64,000 nt of DNA from Deltaproteobacteria bacterium (GTDB lineage Bacteria; Myxococcota_A; UBA9160; UBA6930), in contig JAJDAQ010000072.1 in the NCBI GenBank assembly GCA_029261815.1, forward strand, positions 25,926 through 89,925, read 5' to 3'. The notes under the pieces were generated by a model. It was not told where the DNA came from, ran no database searches, and saw only the letters and a program-made list of their open reading frames with translations. Of this stretch, positions 1 to 10,048 are shown piece by piece. The number at the start of each line of letters is the position of its first letter. Within the stretch, counting starts at the first letter, position 1. A program made the translations under genes and the position numbers.

Positions 1-1441
1 CAGCGCCGTGCACGAAGACACCGAGTGCGGCGGCTTCGAACGCAGGCAGCCCTTGCGCCAGCAAGCCGGTCACGATTCCTGCGAGGACATCGCCACTCCC
101 GCCGGCGCCCAGCACCGGCCCGCCTGTCGGGTTCACGAGCACCCGCCCGCCGGGCTCAGCGATCACGGTCGCGGCGCCCTTCAGGATCGCGACGGCGCCC
201 GTGAGCTCGGCGAGCCGACACGCGCCGGCGATCCGGTCGCGATTCAGCGCAGCCGCGTCCGTTCCCAGTAGGCGCGCCGCTTCGCCCGGGTGCGGCGTCA
301 GCACGGTGGGGTGCGTACGCGATCGGAGTGCCGCGGGATCGTCCGAGAACGCAAAGAGCGCGTCGGCGTCGAGCAGCATGGGACGATCGATGGCCAGCGT
401 CACCAGACGCACGACTTCGCAGGTCGCTGGACTGCGGCCCAAGCCCGGGCCAACGCCTACGACGTCGCGACCCGCCGCCAGTTCGAGGATGGATTTCTCG
501 GCACCCGGTCCGATGGCGCCGTCCGGGCCCTCTGCCAACCCAGACGTCATCGCCTCGGTGCACTTCGTTCCCAGGATGCCCATCGAGCCTTCCGGGCAAG
601 CGAGCGTGACGAGGCCGGCGCCGCTGCGGTGGGCGCCCGCCACCGCGAGCGCTGCGGCCCCGGTCTTGCCGCCGCTTCCGGCCACGAGCAGCGCATGGCC
701 GAAGGTTCCCTTGTGGCCCGCAGCGGGACGTCGTGGCAACCAGTCAGCCGCAGATGCTCGGGTCCACAGACCTACCAGGGGCTCGAGATCGGGCGTCTCG
801 TCCGCGATCCCGATCCGTGCCACGCGGACGTGGCCGGCCAGGCTTCGACCCGGCTCCAGCGCCAATCCGCGCTTGGGCAAGCCCAGTGTCACCGTCCGGT
901 CGGCTCCGACGGCGACGCCCAGAGGCTGCCCCGTATCGGCATCCAGACCCGACGGCAGGTCCACGGCGACCACCCTCGCCCCGGCGCTTCTTGCCCGCGC
1001 GATCCACCCGACGGCATCCGCGGGTTCGTCCGCAAGCGCTCGCGACAGACCGGTGCCAAACAACGCATCGACCACCACGGTCGGGCCTTCCGGGGCCGGG
1101 GCGTCACTCCGCACCCGAACACCAAGAGGCGAGAGCCGTTCGAGGTTGGCGGCCGCGTCTCCGGCGACACGCCCTCGATCGCCAACGAGCCAGACTTCGG
1201 CCGGCACCCCCAACAGGCTGAGGTGTCGCGCGATCACGAACCCGTCGCCGCCGTTGTTCCCGGTTCCGGCAACCACCACGATCGGGCCAGCGCCGGGCCG
1301 CTCGTCGAGGATCTCGCGCACGCATGCGCGGCCGGCCGATTCCATCAGCAGTTCGCCCGGAACACCAAGCGAAGAAATCGTGTACTGGTCGAGCGCGCGC
1401 ATCTCGCGCGCGGAAACGAGCGGCCAATAGGGCGATTGCAT
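1..1441 (-). CDS. nnr: Bifunctional NAD(P)H-hydrate epimerase / ADP-dependent dehydratase (partial)
   Basis: Cytosolic repair enzyme for hydrated NAD(P)H. The N-terminal YjeF_N domain epimerises the hydrate and the C-terminal ribokinase-like domain dehydrates it with ADP. The reverse-strand frame is open from 1441 to the left edge, about 480 codons. The N-terminus carries the family pattern EMRALDQYT followed by GNNGGDGFVIARHL. Near the edge the kinase-like half shows GGSGDVLAGIVTGLLAQG, the nucleotide-binding signature. Only the last few dozen residues should be missing. The start at 1441 (ATG) gives the usual short lead before EMRALD; an inner ATG lies 13 codons later. It sits 21 bp downstream of the PdxJ-like gene, as the last visible member of the ftsH-to-nnr block. 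The acpS gene often found between pdxJ and nnr is absent. Confidence 0.93.
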   Translation of the reverse strand, partial: MQSPYWPLVSAREMRALDQYTISSLGVPGELLMESAGRACVREILDERPGAGPIVVVAGTGNNGGDGFVIARHLSLLGVPAEVWLVGDRGRVAGDAAANLERLSPLGVRVRSDAPAPEGPTVVVDALFGTGLSRALADEPADAVGWIARARSAGARVVAVDLPSGLDADTGQPLGVAVGADRTVTLGLPKRGLALEPGRSLAGHVRVARIGIADETPDLEPLVGLWTRASAADWLPRRPAAGHKGTFGHALLVAGSGGKTGAAALAVAGAHRSGAGLVTLACPEGSMGILGTKCTEAMTSGLAEGPDGAIGPGAEKSILELAAGRDVVGVGPGLGRSPATCEVVRLVTLAIDRPMLLDADALFAFSDDPAALRSRTHPTVLTPHPGEAARLLGTDAAALNRDRIAGACRLAELTGAVAILKGAATVIAEPGGRVLVNPTGGPVLGAGGSGDVLAGIVTGLLAQGLPAFEAAALGVFVHGA

Positions 1442-1462
1442 CCGGCAGCCTCCGGCGCGTCG

Positions 1463-2173
1463 CTAGGCGACCGCGCTCCGCAGGTCTCGGGTGGTGCGTT
1501 CGATGCCAAGCAGTAGCGAGCGTCCGACCCAGGCACGCCCGACTGCGGCCCATTCTGCAATCGGTGCGGCATCCAGCACGACCGGCAGCTGTCGTTCGTC
1601 CAGACGGCCGCCCACACCGACCCGCATCCCCAGCTTGGCGGCGAACCGTGCCGCGTCGCCAAGGGCCGTCAGCGCCTCCGCGCGTTCACGCGGCGGCAAG
1701 TCGACCAGGGAACTCGTGAAGAGTTCAACCGCCTTGGCGTCCACGGCGTGGGCACCCTTGACCGCCTGGATGTCCGGCGCGACGGAGACCGCCACTTCGA
1801 TGCCGGCTTCCTCCAGCGTCCGAATGACCGGAGGCACCGCGTCGCCCCAAGCGCTGAATTCGAGCGGCGCCGAGCGTCGGCCATCCCGAGGGGCCGATGC
1901 GAGGAGTACCCGTTCGGGACGTGCCTCGAGAGCGGACTTCACAAGCACCGGAATCGGCGGCATCCGGAGTTCGAGACCCCGGATGGCCCGTGCCGTGTCG
2001 CGCAGGTCGGCCTCGGAAATCGGGAACATCTCTTCTCCCAGCGTCAGCCGAACGCCGCCGGCGCCCGCCAGCTCCGCCAGACTTGCGACGCGCGGAAGAT
2101 CGAAGCCCGCGGTCCCGGTTGCCTCTCGCAGGTCCGCCGCCGCATCGAGTCCCACTACCAGTCTTCGCTTCAC
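1463..2173 (-). CDS. Degenerate PdxJ-family protein (pyridoxine 5'-phosphate synthase homologue)
   Basis: The length (236 aa) and collinear fold match PdxJ, which condenses deoxyxylulose phosphate with aminoacetone phosphate. The matching segments are LREATGT, AELAGAGGVRL, VRVGVGG and VGRAWVGRSL. Compared from memory with E. coli PdxJ, almost every active-site histidine is replaced. The NIDH motif reads GLDA, VHLREDRRHI reads LTLGEEMFPI, EIHTG reads ELFTS, NAGHG reads GVGGR and NIGHA reads AAVGRA. The glutamate of the NLE motif appears kept (GLEL). A catalytically dead or repurposed paralogue is therefore likely. It overlaps the glmM stop by 4 bp (ATGA), so it is translationally coupled in the same operon, exactly where pdxJ normally sits. 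The fold assignment is fairly sure; the present function is unknown. Confidence 0.8.
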   Translation of the reverse strand: MKRRLVVGLDAAADLREATGTAGFDLPRVASLAELAGAGGVRLTLGEEMFPISEADLRDTARAIRGLELRMPPIPVLVKSALEARPERVLLASAPRDGRRSAPLEFSAWGDAVPPVIRTLEEAGIEVAVSVAPDIQAVKGAHAVDAKAVELFTSSLVDLPPRERAEALTALGDAARFAAKLGMRVGVGGRLDERQLPVVLDAAPIAEWAAVGRAWVGRSLLLGIERTTRDLRSAVA

Positions 2174-3534
2174 GATCGCGCCCCCAACGCCTTGACGAGA
2201 TCGTCGGCGAGTTCGTTGGCCAATTCATTCACCCGGCGTTCGTCTTCGCCCTCGACCATCACGCGGGCCTTGGCCTCGGTTCCTGAATAGCGGATAAGCA
2301 CGCGGCCCCGGTTTCCGAGTTCCTGTTCGACGCTTGAAAGCTTCTTCTGGAAGTCCGCGAGATCCTCGATCGGACGCTTCTCGCTGACGGCGACGTTCAC
2401 GAGCACCTGCGGGAAGCGCTCCATGCAGTCAGCAAGTTCTGACAGCGGACGTCCCTTGCGCTTCATGATCGCCAGCACCTGGAGCCCGGTCAGCAGGCCG
2501 TCTCCGGTGGTGTTGTGATCGAGGAAGATGATGTGCCCCGACTGCTCGCCACCCAACGCGTAGCCACCGCGACGCATCTCCTCGACCACGTACCGGTCGC
2601 CCACCTGGGTGCGGATCAGCTCGACGTCGAGTTCGGCGAGTGCGCGCTCGAGTCCGAGGTTGCTCATCACGGTCGCAACCACGGCGCCACCGCGAAGCTC
2701 CTGACGCTCGACGAGGTCTCGCGCGCACAACGCGAGCACAGAGTCCCCGTCGATGACCTCGCCCTTCTCGGACACGAAGAGCACGCGGTCTGCGTCGCCG
2801 TCAACCGCGATCCCGACGTCGGCCCGAACTTCCCGGACCTTGGCCGCAAGTTTCTCCGGATGCAGGGAACCGCAGTCGAGGTTGATATTCACCCCGTTGG
2901 GTTCGACACCTAGCGCAATGACCTCGGCGCCGAGCTCCTCGAGTACCGTCGGGCCCACCTTGTACGCCGCTCCGTTGGCGCAGTCGAGCACCACACGAAG
3001 ACCTTCCAGGCTGAGGTCCAGCGGAAAGGTCTTCTTCAGGAAGACGACATAACGCCCTTCCGCGTCGTCGATTCGTCGCGCTCGGCCGATCTCCTCGGGA
3101 CTGGCCCGCAGATCTTCTAGCTCGCCGGATCCGATCAGGGCTTCGATCTGGTCTTCCAGTGCGTCGGGCAACTTGAAACCGTCGTGCGCGAAGAACTTGA
3201 TGCCGTTGTCCTGATACGCGTTGTGGCTGGCCGAGATCATGACACCGGCGTCGCAACGCATATCGGCGGTCAGGAATGCCATCGCCGGCGTCGGCATGGG
3301 GCCGACCTGGATGACGTTGACCCCCATTGAACAGATTCCGGCCGCCAGCGCGTCCTCGAACATGTACCCAGACAGGCGCGTGTCTTTTCCGATCAGGATC
3401 CGATGGAGCCCGCCGCTCTTTCGGAATACGTGCGCCACCGCCTGGCCCAAGGCCAGCGCGACCTCGGCCGTCATCGGATAGACATTGGCGGTCCCGCGGA
3501 CCCCGTCCGTCCCGAATAGTCTTTGTCGGCTCAC
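2170..3534 (-). CDS. glmM: Phosphoglucosamine mutase
   Basis: Converts glucosamine-6-phosphate to glucosamine-1-phosphate for UDP-GlcNAc, feeding peptidoglycan and LPS in the cytosol. It has 454 aa, normal for the family. The N-terminus has LFGTDGVRG. The phosphoserine loop ISASHN puts the catalytic serine at residue 103. The metal loop DGDADR lies in the middle, and the sugar-binding GGEQSGH and C-terminal phosphate-binding RYSGTE motifs are present. The gene overlaps the YbbR-domain gene upstream and the PdxJ-like gene downstream by 4 bp each. The order cdaA-ybbR-glmM is widely conserved and links c-di-AMP signalling to cell-wall precursor supply; in Firmicutes GlmM binds and inhibits CdaA. 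Confidence 0.97.
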   Translation of the reverse strand: MSRQRLFGTDGVRGTANVYPMTAEVALALGQAVAHVFRKSGGLHRILIGKDTRLSGYMFEDALAAGICSMGVNVIQVGPMPTPAMAFLTADMRCDAGVMISASHNAYQDNGIKFFAHDGFKLPDALEDQIEALIGSGELEDLRASPEEIGRARRIDDAEGRYVVFLKKTFPLDLSLEGLRVVLDCANGAAYKVGPTVLEELGAEVIALGVEPNGVNINLDCGSLHPEKLAAKVREVRADVGIAVDGDADRVLFVSEKGEVIDGDSVLALCARDLVERQELRGGAVVATVMSNLGLERALAELDVELIRTQVGDRYVVEEMRRGGYALGGEQSGHIIFLDHNTTGDGLLTGLQVLAIMKRKGRPLSELADCMERFPQVLVNVAVSEKRPIEDLADFQKKLSSVEQELGNRGRVLIRYSGTEAKARVMVEGEDERRVNELANELADDLVKALGARS

Positions 3535-4220
3535 CCCTGCGTCTCCCCGTTTTCGCGATCCGCGAGTTCTTCCGGCGGGAGGGGCACGACATCAACGCGC
3601 ACCTCGATCTCTTCGATCCCGTCGAGCCACACGTGGCGCCCGCCTTCGACCAGTTTCAGGCGGCGCTGGATCGGTCCCTGCGCTCCGTCGATATCCATTT
3701 TCTCGGTCAGCACTTCCTGCAACCCAAGAACTTCCGTGCGCGCGCCCGAAACCGTGGCGCGTTCGGGCGAGAGCGTGATGCCCTCGATCCGGTATCCGCT
3801 CGCGGGTCGCCCCTGGACGTCCGCCCGGATGGCGACCGAGCGCGTTTGCTTCTCTTCGAGCACGAAGTCGATACTGAGCGGTGCCCGACTCACGACATCG
3901 GCGCCGCGGGGCAAGCCCCGCTCGATCGTGGTCACGTCGACCTCGTGCGGGTTGCTACCCGCTCCGGATGCCGAAAGATCGGCCACGTAGACGAGGTCGG
4001 TCGCCGTCAGGCTCGCGAGCCCCGCGCGACTTCCGCGAACCCGGATATTGACGCGATCGTAATCCTGCCCGGTCACGACGAAGCCGGCCGGCACACCGGC
4101 CGTTTGCACCGGGACGTCGAACGGTCTCTCGACCGGCGAAGTGCTGTTGGCCACGCTCCAGAGCAGCACAGCGCTCAGCAGCGAGAAGATCCAGTACCGA
4201 ATGTGCCGAAGGCCCTTCAT
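3531..4220 (-). CDS. YbbR-domain protein (CdaR-like partner of diadenylate cyclase)
   Basis: 229 aa. One N-terminal membrane helix (about residues 8-25, WIFSLLSAVLLWSVAN) is followed by an extracytoplasmic region with YbbR-type repeats. The recurring pattern includes NIRVRGSRAGL, VDVTTIERGLPRG and RVDVVPLPPEEL. In Firmicutes the homologue CdaR binds and modulates CdaA. The 4-bp overlaps with cdaA upstream and glmM downstream reproduce that operon. No enzymatic motif is visible. The call rests on repeat pattern and gene order; the regulatory role is known for the family, not shown here. Confidence 0.85.
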   Translation of the reverse strand: MKGLRHIRYWIFSLLSAVLLWSVANSTSPVERPFDVPVQTAGVPAGFVVTGQDYDRVNIRVRGSRAGLASLTATDLVYVADLSASGAGSNPHEVDVTTIERGLPRGADVVSRAPLSIDFVLEEKQTRSVAIRADVQGRPASGYRIEGITLSPERATVSGARTEVLGLQEVLTEKMDIDGAQGPIQRRLKLVEGGRHVWLDGIEEIEVRVDVVPLPPEELADRENGETQG

Positions 4221-5116
4221 GTCCGCCCTGCGCCTTCTGCGGCCATCTCGCCCGTCGGCGGCTCCTGGGAATCCGTGTCGTCGTCGACCACGGGTTCGAC
4301 GTCTTCCTCCCCCGGTCCGCGGGAGAGGTAGTCGCGCAACGTGACACGCAGCTCGGGGGCATCGAGGTCACGCGCCATGTCGCCCCCCATCACGGCTGAA
4401 ATCGCGCCGGTCTCTTCGGACACGACCACCACGACGGCATCGGTCAGCTCGCTGACGCCGACCGCCGCACGGTGACGGGTCCCGACGCCTTCAGGCAGGT
4501 CGGTGCGAAGCGTCAGCGGCAAGATCGCGCCAGCCCGCGAGAGCCTGCCGTCCTGTAGCAAGACCGCGCCGTCATGCAGAGGCGACGCGGGCATGAAGAG
4601 AGAGATCAGCAGCTCCTTCGAGGGCATGGCATCGATGACGGCGCCTCCCTGCACGTGGTCGTCGATCGTCGATTCCCGCTCGATCACGATCAACGCGCCA
4701 ACGCGGCGCTGCTGCAACGTCTGGCAGGCACGCACCACTTCTTCCAGGAGTTCGGATTCCTGCCGCTCGGTCAAACGAGGCACGAAGCCACGGCCGAGTC
4801 GGGCCAATGCGCGACGAATGTCGTCCGCGAACAGGATCGCCAGGATCACGGGGAAGTAGGCGAAGAAGTTGTCGAAGATCCAGGTCAGGGTCTGGAACTC
4901 GACGGCGCCTGCAATCCCACGAAGGGCCACCAGCGCAGACACCCCCACCAGCACCTGCGTCGCGCGGGTTCCGCGCACGATGATGAGGACGCCGTAGATG
5001 ACCGAGGCCACCACCAGGATCTCGATCGTGTCGCGGACCGGGCTGTAGTTCTCGGCGAGAAAGCCCAGGATGTCCTGGAACTGGGAGTGCGCGAGTTCGA
5101 TGACGTACTGGATCAC
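4217..5116 (-). CDS. cdaA: Diadenylate cyclase (c-di-AMP synthase), CdaA type
   Basis: Makes cyclic di-AMP from two ATP at the inner membrane. It has 299 aa. Three hydrophobic helices lie in the first 100 residues (for example IEILVVASVIYGVLIIV). The DAC domain follows with both signature motifs, DGA in LHDGAVLL and RHR in GTRHRAAVG. A C-terminal acidic tail of about 35 residues (GEEDVEPVVDDDTDSQEPP) follows the catalytic domain. The ATG at 5116 overlaps the folP stop, so it is coupled to folP upstream and to the YbbR gene downstream. c-di-AMP is classically Gram-positive, but delta-type proteobacteria commonly carry this cassette. Confidence 0.95.
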   Translation of the reverse strand: MIQYVIELAHSQFQDILGFLAENYSPVRDTIEILVVASVIYGVLIIVRGTRATQVLVGVSALVALRGIAGAVEFQTLTWIFDNFFAYFPVILAILFADDIRRALARLGRGFVPRLTERQESELLEEVVRACQTLQQRRVGALIVIERESTIDDHVQGGAVIDAMPSKELLISLFMPASPLHDGAVLLQDGRLSRAGAILPLTLRTDLPEGVGTRHRAAVGVSELTDAVVVVVSEETGAISAVMGGDMARDLDAPELRVTLRDYLSRGPGEEDVEPVVDDDTDSQEPPTGEMAAEGAGRT

Positions 5117-5967
5117 GCCGAAGGCCTCCGCGCTGCGCGCAGTGCCTGTCCAACGGCCACGGCCCGCCGCGCTCCGGCGACATCATGGACGCGCACCGCA
5201 TCCGCGCCCTCGAAGACGGCGATGCCACTGGCCACATGTCCCGCGAGATCCCGTTCTTCGACGGCGTCGCCGGTCAACTCGCCCAGAAACGACTTTCGCG
5301 AGACACCGACCCACACCGGACACCCTGCCCTCGCGCGCAAGAGCGGCAGATTCGCCAGCAGCGCCAGGTTCTCCGGGAGTCGTTTCCCGAAACCGATTCC
5401 GGGATCCACGGCGATTCGGGACGCCGCTACGCCGGCTGCTCGCGCGGCGGAGACGGCCGCGACGAGTTCATCGGCAACTTCGGCAACGACATCGACGAAC
5501 GAGATCTCGCGCTGCATCCGATCTGGCGTGGTGCGCGCGTGCCCGATCACGACGCTGGCGCCGCGCTCGGCGACGACACCGAACATGCGACCGTCGAACG
5601 ACCCTCCGGAGACATCGTTCACGATCGAGGCACCGGCTTCCAGGGCCGCCTCCGCCACGGGGGCCTTCCGCGTGTCGATCGAGACCGCGACGGCGAACTC
5701 CTTGACCAGCGCCTCCACAACACGGGCAGTGCGGTCGATCTCGGCCGCTACCGACACGGCATCTGCGCCCGGGCGTGTGGACTCGCCGCCCACGTCCAGG
5801 ACGTGCGCGCCTGCCCCCACCAGCGCCTGTGCCACGCGTAGCACCTCCGGCACGTCGACCTGGTCCCCAGGTGCGACGAACCGTCCCCCATCCGAGAACG
5901 AATCGGGCGTGACGTTCAGGACGCCAACGATCGTCACGCGCTCTGGCGAGAAGACCGTGGGTTCCAT
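5113..5967 (-). CDS. folP: Dihydropteroate synthase
   Basis: Condenses 4-aminobenzoate with hydroxymethyl-dihydropterin pyrophosphate in folate synthesis, in the cytosol. It has 284 aa, a normal length. The TIM-barrel motifs are in order: NVTPDSFSDGG near residue 18, DVGGESTRPGA, SIDTRKAPVAEAAL, NDVSGG, DPGIGFGK, GVSRKSFLG and the C-terminal RVHD. The loop that usually reads MHMRGTP is GHARTTP here. The start is the ATG at 5967, preceded by GAGGA. It lies 31 bp after ftsH and overlaps cdaA by 4 bp, the ftsH-folP-cdaA arrangement common in this part of the bacteria. Confidence 0.96.
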   Translation of the reverse strand: MEPTVFSPERVTIVGVLNVTPDSFSDGGRFVAPGDQVDVPEVLRVAQALVGAGAHVLDVGGESTRPGADAVSVAAEIDRTARVVEALVKEFAVAVSIDTRKAPVAEAALEAGASIVNDVSGGSFDGRMFGVVAERGASVVIGHARTTPDRMQREISFVDVVAEVADELVAAVSAARAAGVAASRIAVDPGIGFGKRLPENLALLANLPLLRARAGCPVWVGVSRKSFLGELTGDAVEERDLAGHVASGIAVFEGADAVRVHDVAGARRAVAVGQALRAARRPSA

Positions 5968-5998
5968 CGCTGTTCCTCTTCTGGGGGGAAGGTGGCGG

Positions 5999-7936
<1,938 letters not shown>

Positions 7937-8054
7937 AACGACTCCTGTGGGGGACGCGCCCAGCGTAGACCCGGCAAGAGAGCGAAGGCGCTCGCCGTTC
8001 CAGAGCCCGGAATCGGACCCCTGGAAACCGGATTTCCGCTGGAGAGGGTTGACG

Positions 8055-9092
8055 TTAGCAATTGGTCCGGGGCTTGCCGGAGGCGTCTGTCGGCCCCTCC
8101 AACCAGAAGGCTTCGCCGTCGCGGCGCAGCGTCCTGCCCCCAGGGAGTTCGATGCCAGAACCGGGCCGCGCGGTCCGCAAAGCGCCGACCATCCGCAACA
8201 CATGCGTCCGCGTCACGTCCCGGCCCGCGCCGACCTCGCGCAGCGCGTGACGTGCCAGGCGTCGAGCGAGGCCCTCGGCCATCGTCGACCAGCCCTCCGG
8301 CGCGATTCGTAGGGACGCGCCCTCTCCTCCCGGCCGGGAGAAGCGCACGGCAGCTTCGGCTTCGATGATGGTTTCGATCCACGCGGTGTCCCTGCGTTGT
8401 ACTTCGGCGAGATCCGCCACGGCCCTGAGCCAATTCGGGTTCAATTCCGCCGCGATCCGCGTCCAACCTGCTTCACGAAGAAGTCCCCTTGCGTATGCCC
8501 GGTCGCTGTTCGACGCGTCTTCGCGCCAGGAAAGACCCCGCTCGCGAGCAACGTGTTCAATCTCTTCCCGCGACACGGCCAGCAGCGGCCGCACGATGCG
8601 GCCATCTGGGCTCTGTTCAGGAATCCCGCCGAGACTCTCGGGGCCAGCGCCCCGCAGCAGCCTCAGGACCACGGTCTCGGCCTGGTCGTCGAGATGATGC
8701 GCAGTGGCGATGCAGTCGCAGCCCGTCTCGGTCGCGATGGAGTCGAGCGCGTCGTAACGCAGGCGCCGCGCGGCTTCCTGCAGGGTCGGCCGCGACTGGC
8801 TCGTGCCCCCTTCACGAAGAGCTGCCGGGTCGACATGGCGAACCTGCACTGCCAGGCCGCGGGCGGCCGCGAGCGCTCGCACGTGGTCGGCATCGGCATC
8901 CGCAGCAGCCCCGCGCAGGCCGTGGTGCACGTGGCCGACCACCAGGGTCTTGGGGGCGTCGCGCTTCATCCCGGCGAGCAGGTCGAGCAGGACGGTCGAA
9001 TCGACACCGCCTGATACGGCGACGAGCACGCTGCGCCCCGCCAGGCCGAGGGCCGAACAGGTCTCCGCAAAGGTTCGCTCGATCGGGGCCAC
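8055..9092 (-). CDS. tilS: tRNA(Ile)-lysidine synthetase
   Basis: Modifies C34 of the CAU-anticodon isoleucine tRNA to lysidine using ATP and lysine. The PP-loop motif VSGGVDST lies near the N-terminus, with [22 protein letters not shown] and a C-terminal substrate-binding region ending in GEAFWLEG. I chose the GTG at 9092 (345 aa), 11 bp after the preceding stop. An upstream ATG at 9164 would overlap the neighbouring gene by 61 bp and add a stretch unlike the family. No strong ribosome site marks either start. It is followed by ftsH after a gap of about 120 bp, a common pairing. Confidence 0.93.
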   Translation of the reverse strand: MAPIERTFAETCSALGLAGRSVLVAVSGGVDSTVLLDLLAGMKRDAPKTLVVGHVHHGLRGAAADADADHVRALAAARGLAVQVRHVDPAALREGGTSQSRPTLQEAARRLRYDALDSIATETGCDCIATAHHLDDQAETVVLRLLRGAGPESLGGIPEQSPDGRIVRPLLAVSREEIEHVARERGLSWREDASNSDRAYARGLLREAGWTRIAAELNPNWLRAVADLAEVQRRDTAWIETIIEAEAAVRFSRPGGEGASLRIAPEGWSTMAEGLARRLARHALREVGAGRDVTRTHVLRMVGALRTARPGSGIELPGGRTLRRDGEAFWLEGPTDASGKPRTNC

Positions 9093-9103
9093 TGCCGTCC
9101 GCG

Positions 9104-9961
9104 CTATTCGAGCGCGCTTGCCTCGCCAATGAGGACCCGGGTGCCGTCTTCCTTCTCGACCCACACGTCGCAGTGGACGCGCACGCGGTCCCCTTCCTTC
9201 ACGTGTTCGCGCACCTTGCCGTAGGCCGTCAGCGTCTCATCGACCCAGACGACGTTGGTGAGCTTCAGCGACATCTTGCCGCCCTGCACGAAGCCCATGC
9301 CGAACGCGTTCTGCATGACCTCGGACGCAAAGCACGTGGTCATCATCCCCTGCACCACGATGTTGGGAAAGCCGAGCTTCTCGGCCTGTTCCTTGTCGGT
9401 GTGATAGTTCTTTCCCGGTCCCGAGAACATCCAGCAGCGCCGCTTGTCGATGGTCTTCGTGACGGAATCGAGGTCGACTCCGGTCGCAGTCGGAAACGGC
9501 GGGCGCGGCGTCTTCTTCGCGGCCGTCGCACCGTCGACCACGAAGCCGTCGCCCTGCTCTTCCTTGGGCGGCAGGAAGCTCTGGTGCGTGCGGCCCCGCA
9601 CGAGGAGCTGGCCGGTCTCGGCGTCATTGACGTCCGTCTCGTTGAGGACGTAGTCGCGCCCGCGCTTGTGGTAGCGGTCGATGATCGTCGAGCGCGTACG
9701 GATCTTCGAGCCGATCCGGATCGGCGCGAAGAGCTCCCAATCCTGCTGACCGTGCAGGTTCCCGAACAGGTTCTTCAAGTACCACTGGCCCACGAACTCG
9801 TAGCATTCCGAGTGGTGGAGCAGCGGCGGTGCGATCTCGCGGTACAGCTCCGAGTGATCGTCGAGTGCATCTGCATAGAAATCGACGACTTCGCGCGTGA
9901 CGTCGTACGTGTTGTGGCCGCAGTGGCGGCCGACGAAGGCGGGTTCGCCCATCAGGTTCAT
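9104..9961 (-). CDS. MaoC-like double-hotdog dehydratase (acyl-CoA hydratase family)
   Basis: 285 aa with two hotdog halves. The first is FAS1-like (VVDFYADALDDHSELYREIA, then LHGQQDWELFAPIRIGSKI). The second (about 180-285) contains the hydratase-like stretch NYHTDKEQAEKLGFPNIVVQG. Proteins of this build hydrate or dehydrate enoyl-CoA or enoyl-ACP thioesters, but substrate cannot be read from sequence. A divergent promoter region of 87 bp separates it from an acyl-CoA synthetase on the other strand, which fits fatty- or aromatic-acyl-CoA metabolism. It ends 11 bp before tilS, so read-through is possible. Confidence 0.82.
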   Translation of the reverse strand: MNLMGEPAFVGRHCGHNTYDVTREVVDFYADALDDHSELYREIAPPLLHHSECYEFVGQWYLKNLFGNLHGQQDWELFAPIRIGSKIRTRSTIIDRYHKRGRDYVLNETDVNDAETGQLLVRGRTHQSFLPPKEEQGDGFVVDGATAAKKTPRPPFPTATGVDLDSVTKTIDKRRCWMFSGPGKNYHTDKEQAEKLGFPNIVVQGMMTTCFASEVMQNAFGMGFVQGGKMSLKLTNVVWVDETLTAYGKVREHVKEGDRVRVHCDVWVEKEDGTRVLIGEASALE

Positions 9962-10048
9962 GGCGGTCTCCTCGACTGGGGGGCAACGGTAGCGGGTCTC
10001 GGCACCGGCTCCTGACGCCGCTGCGGTCGCCGGTTAGCCTCCGCCGCC

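Noticed and set aside
201..1430. Long forward open frame over nnr
   Set aside because: Arginine/serine/proline-rich shadow in a GC-rich antisense frame; the reverse strand encodes clear Nnr motifs.
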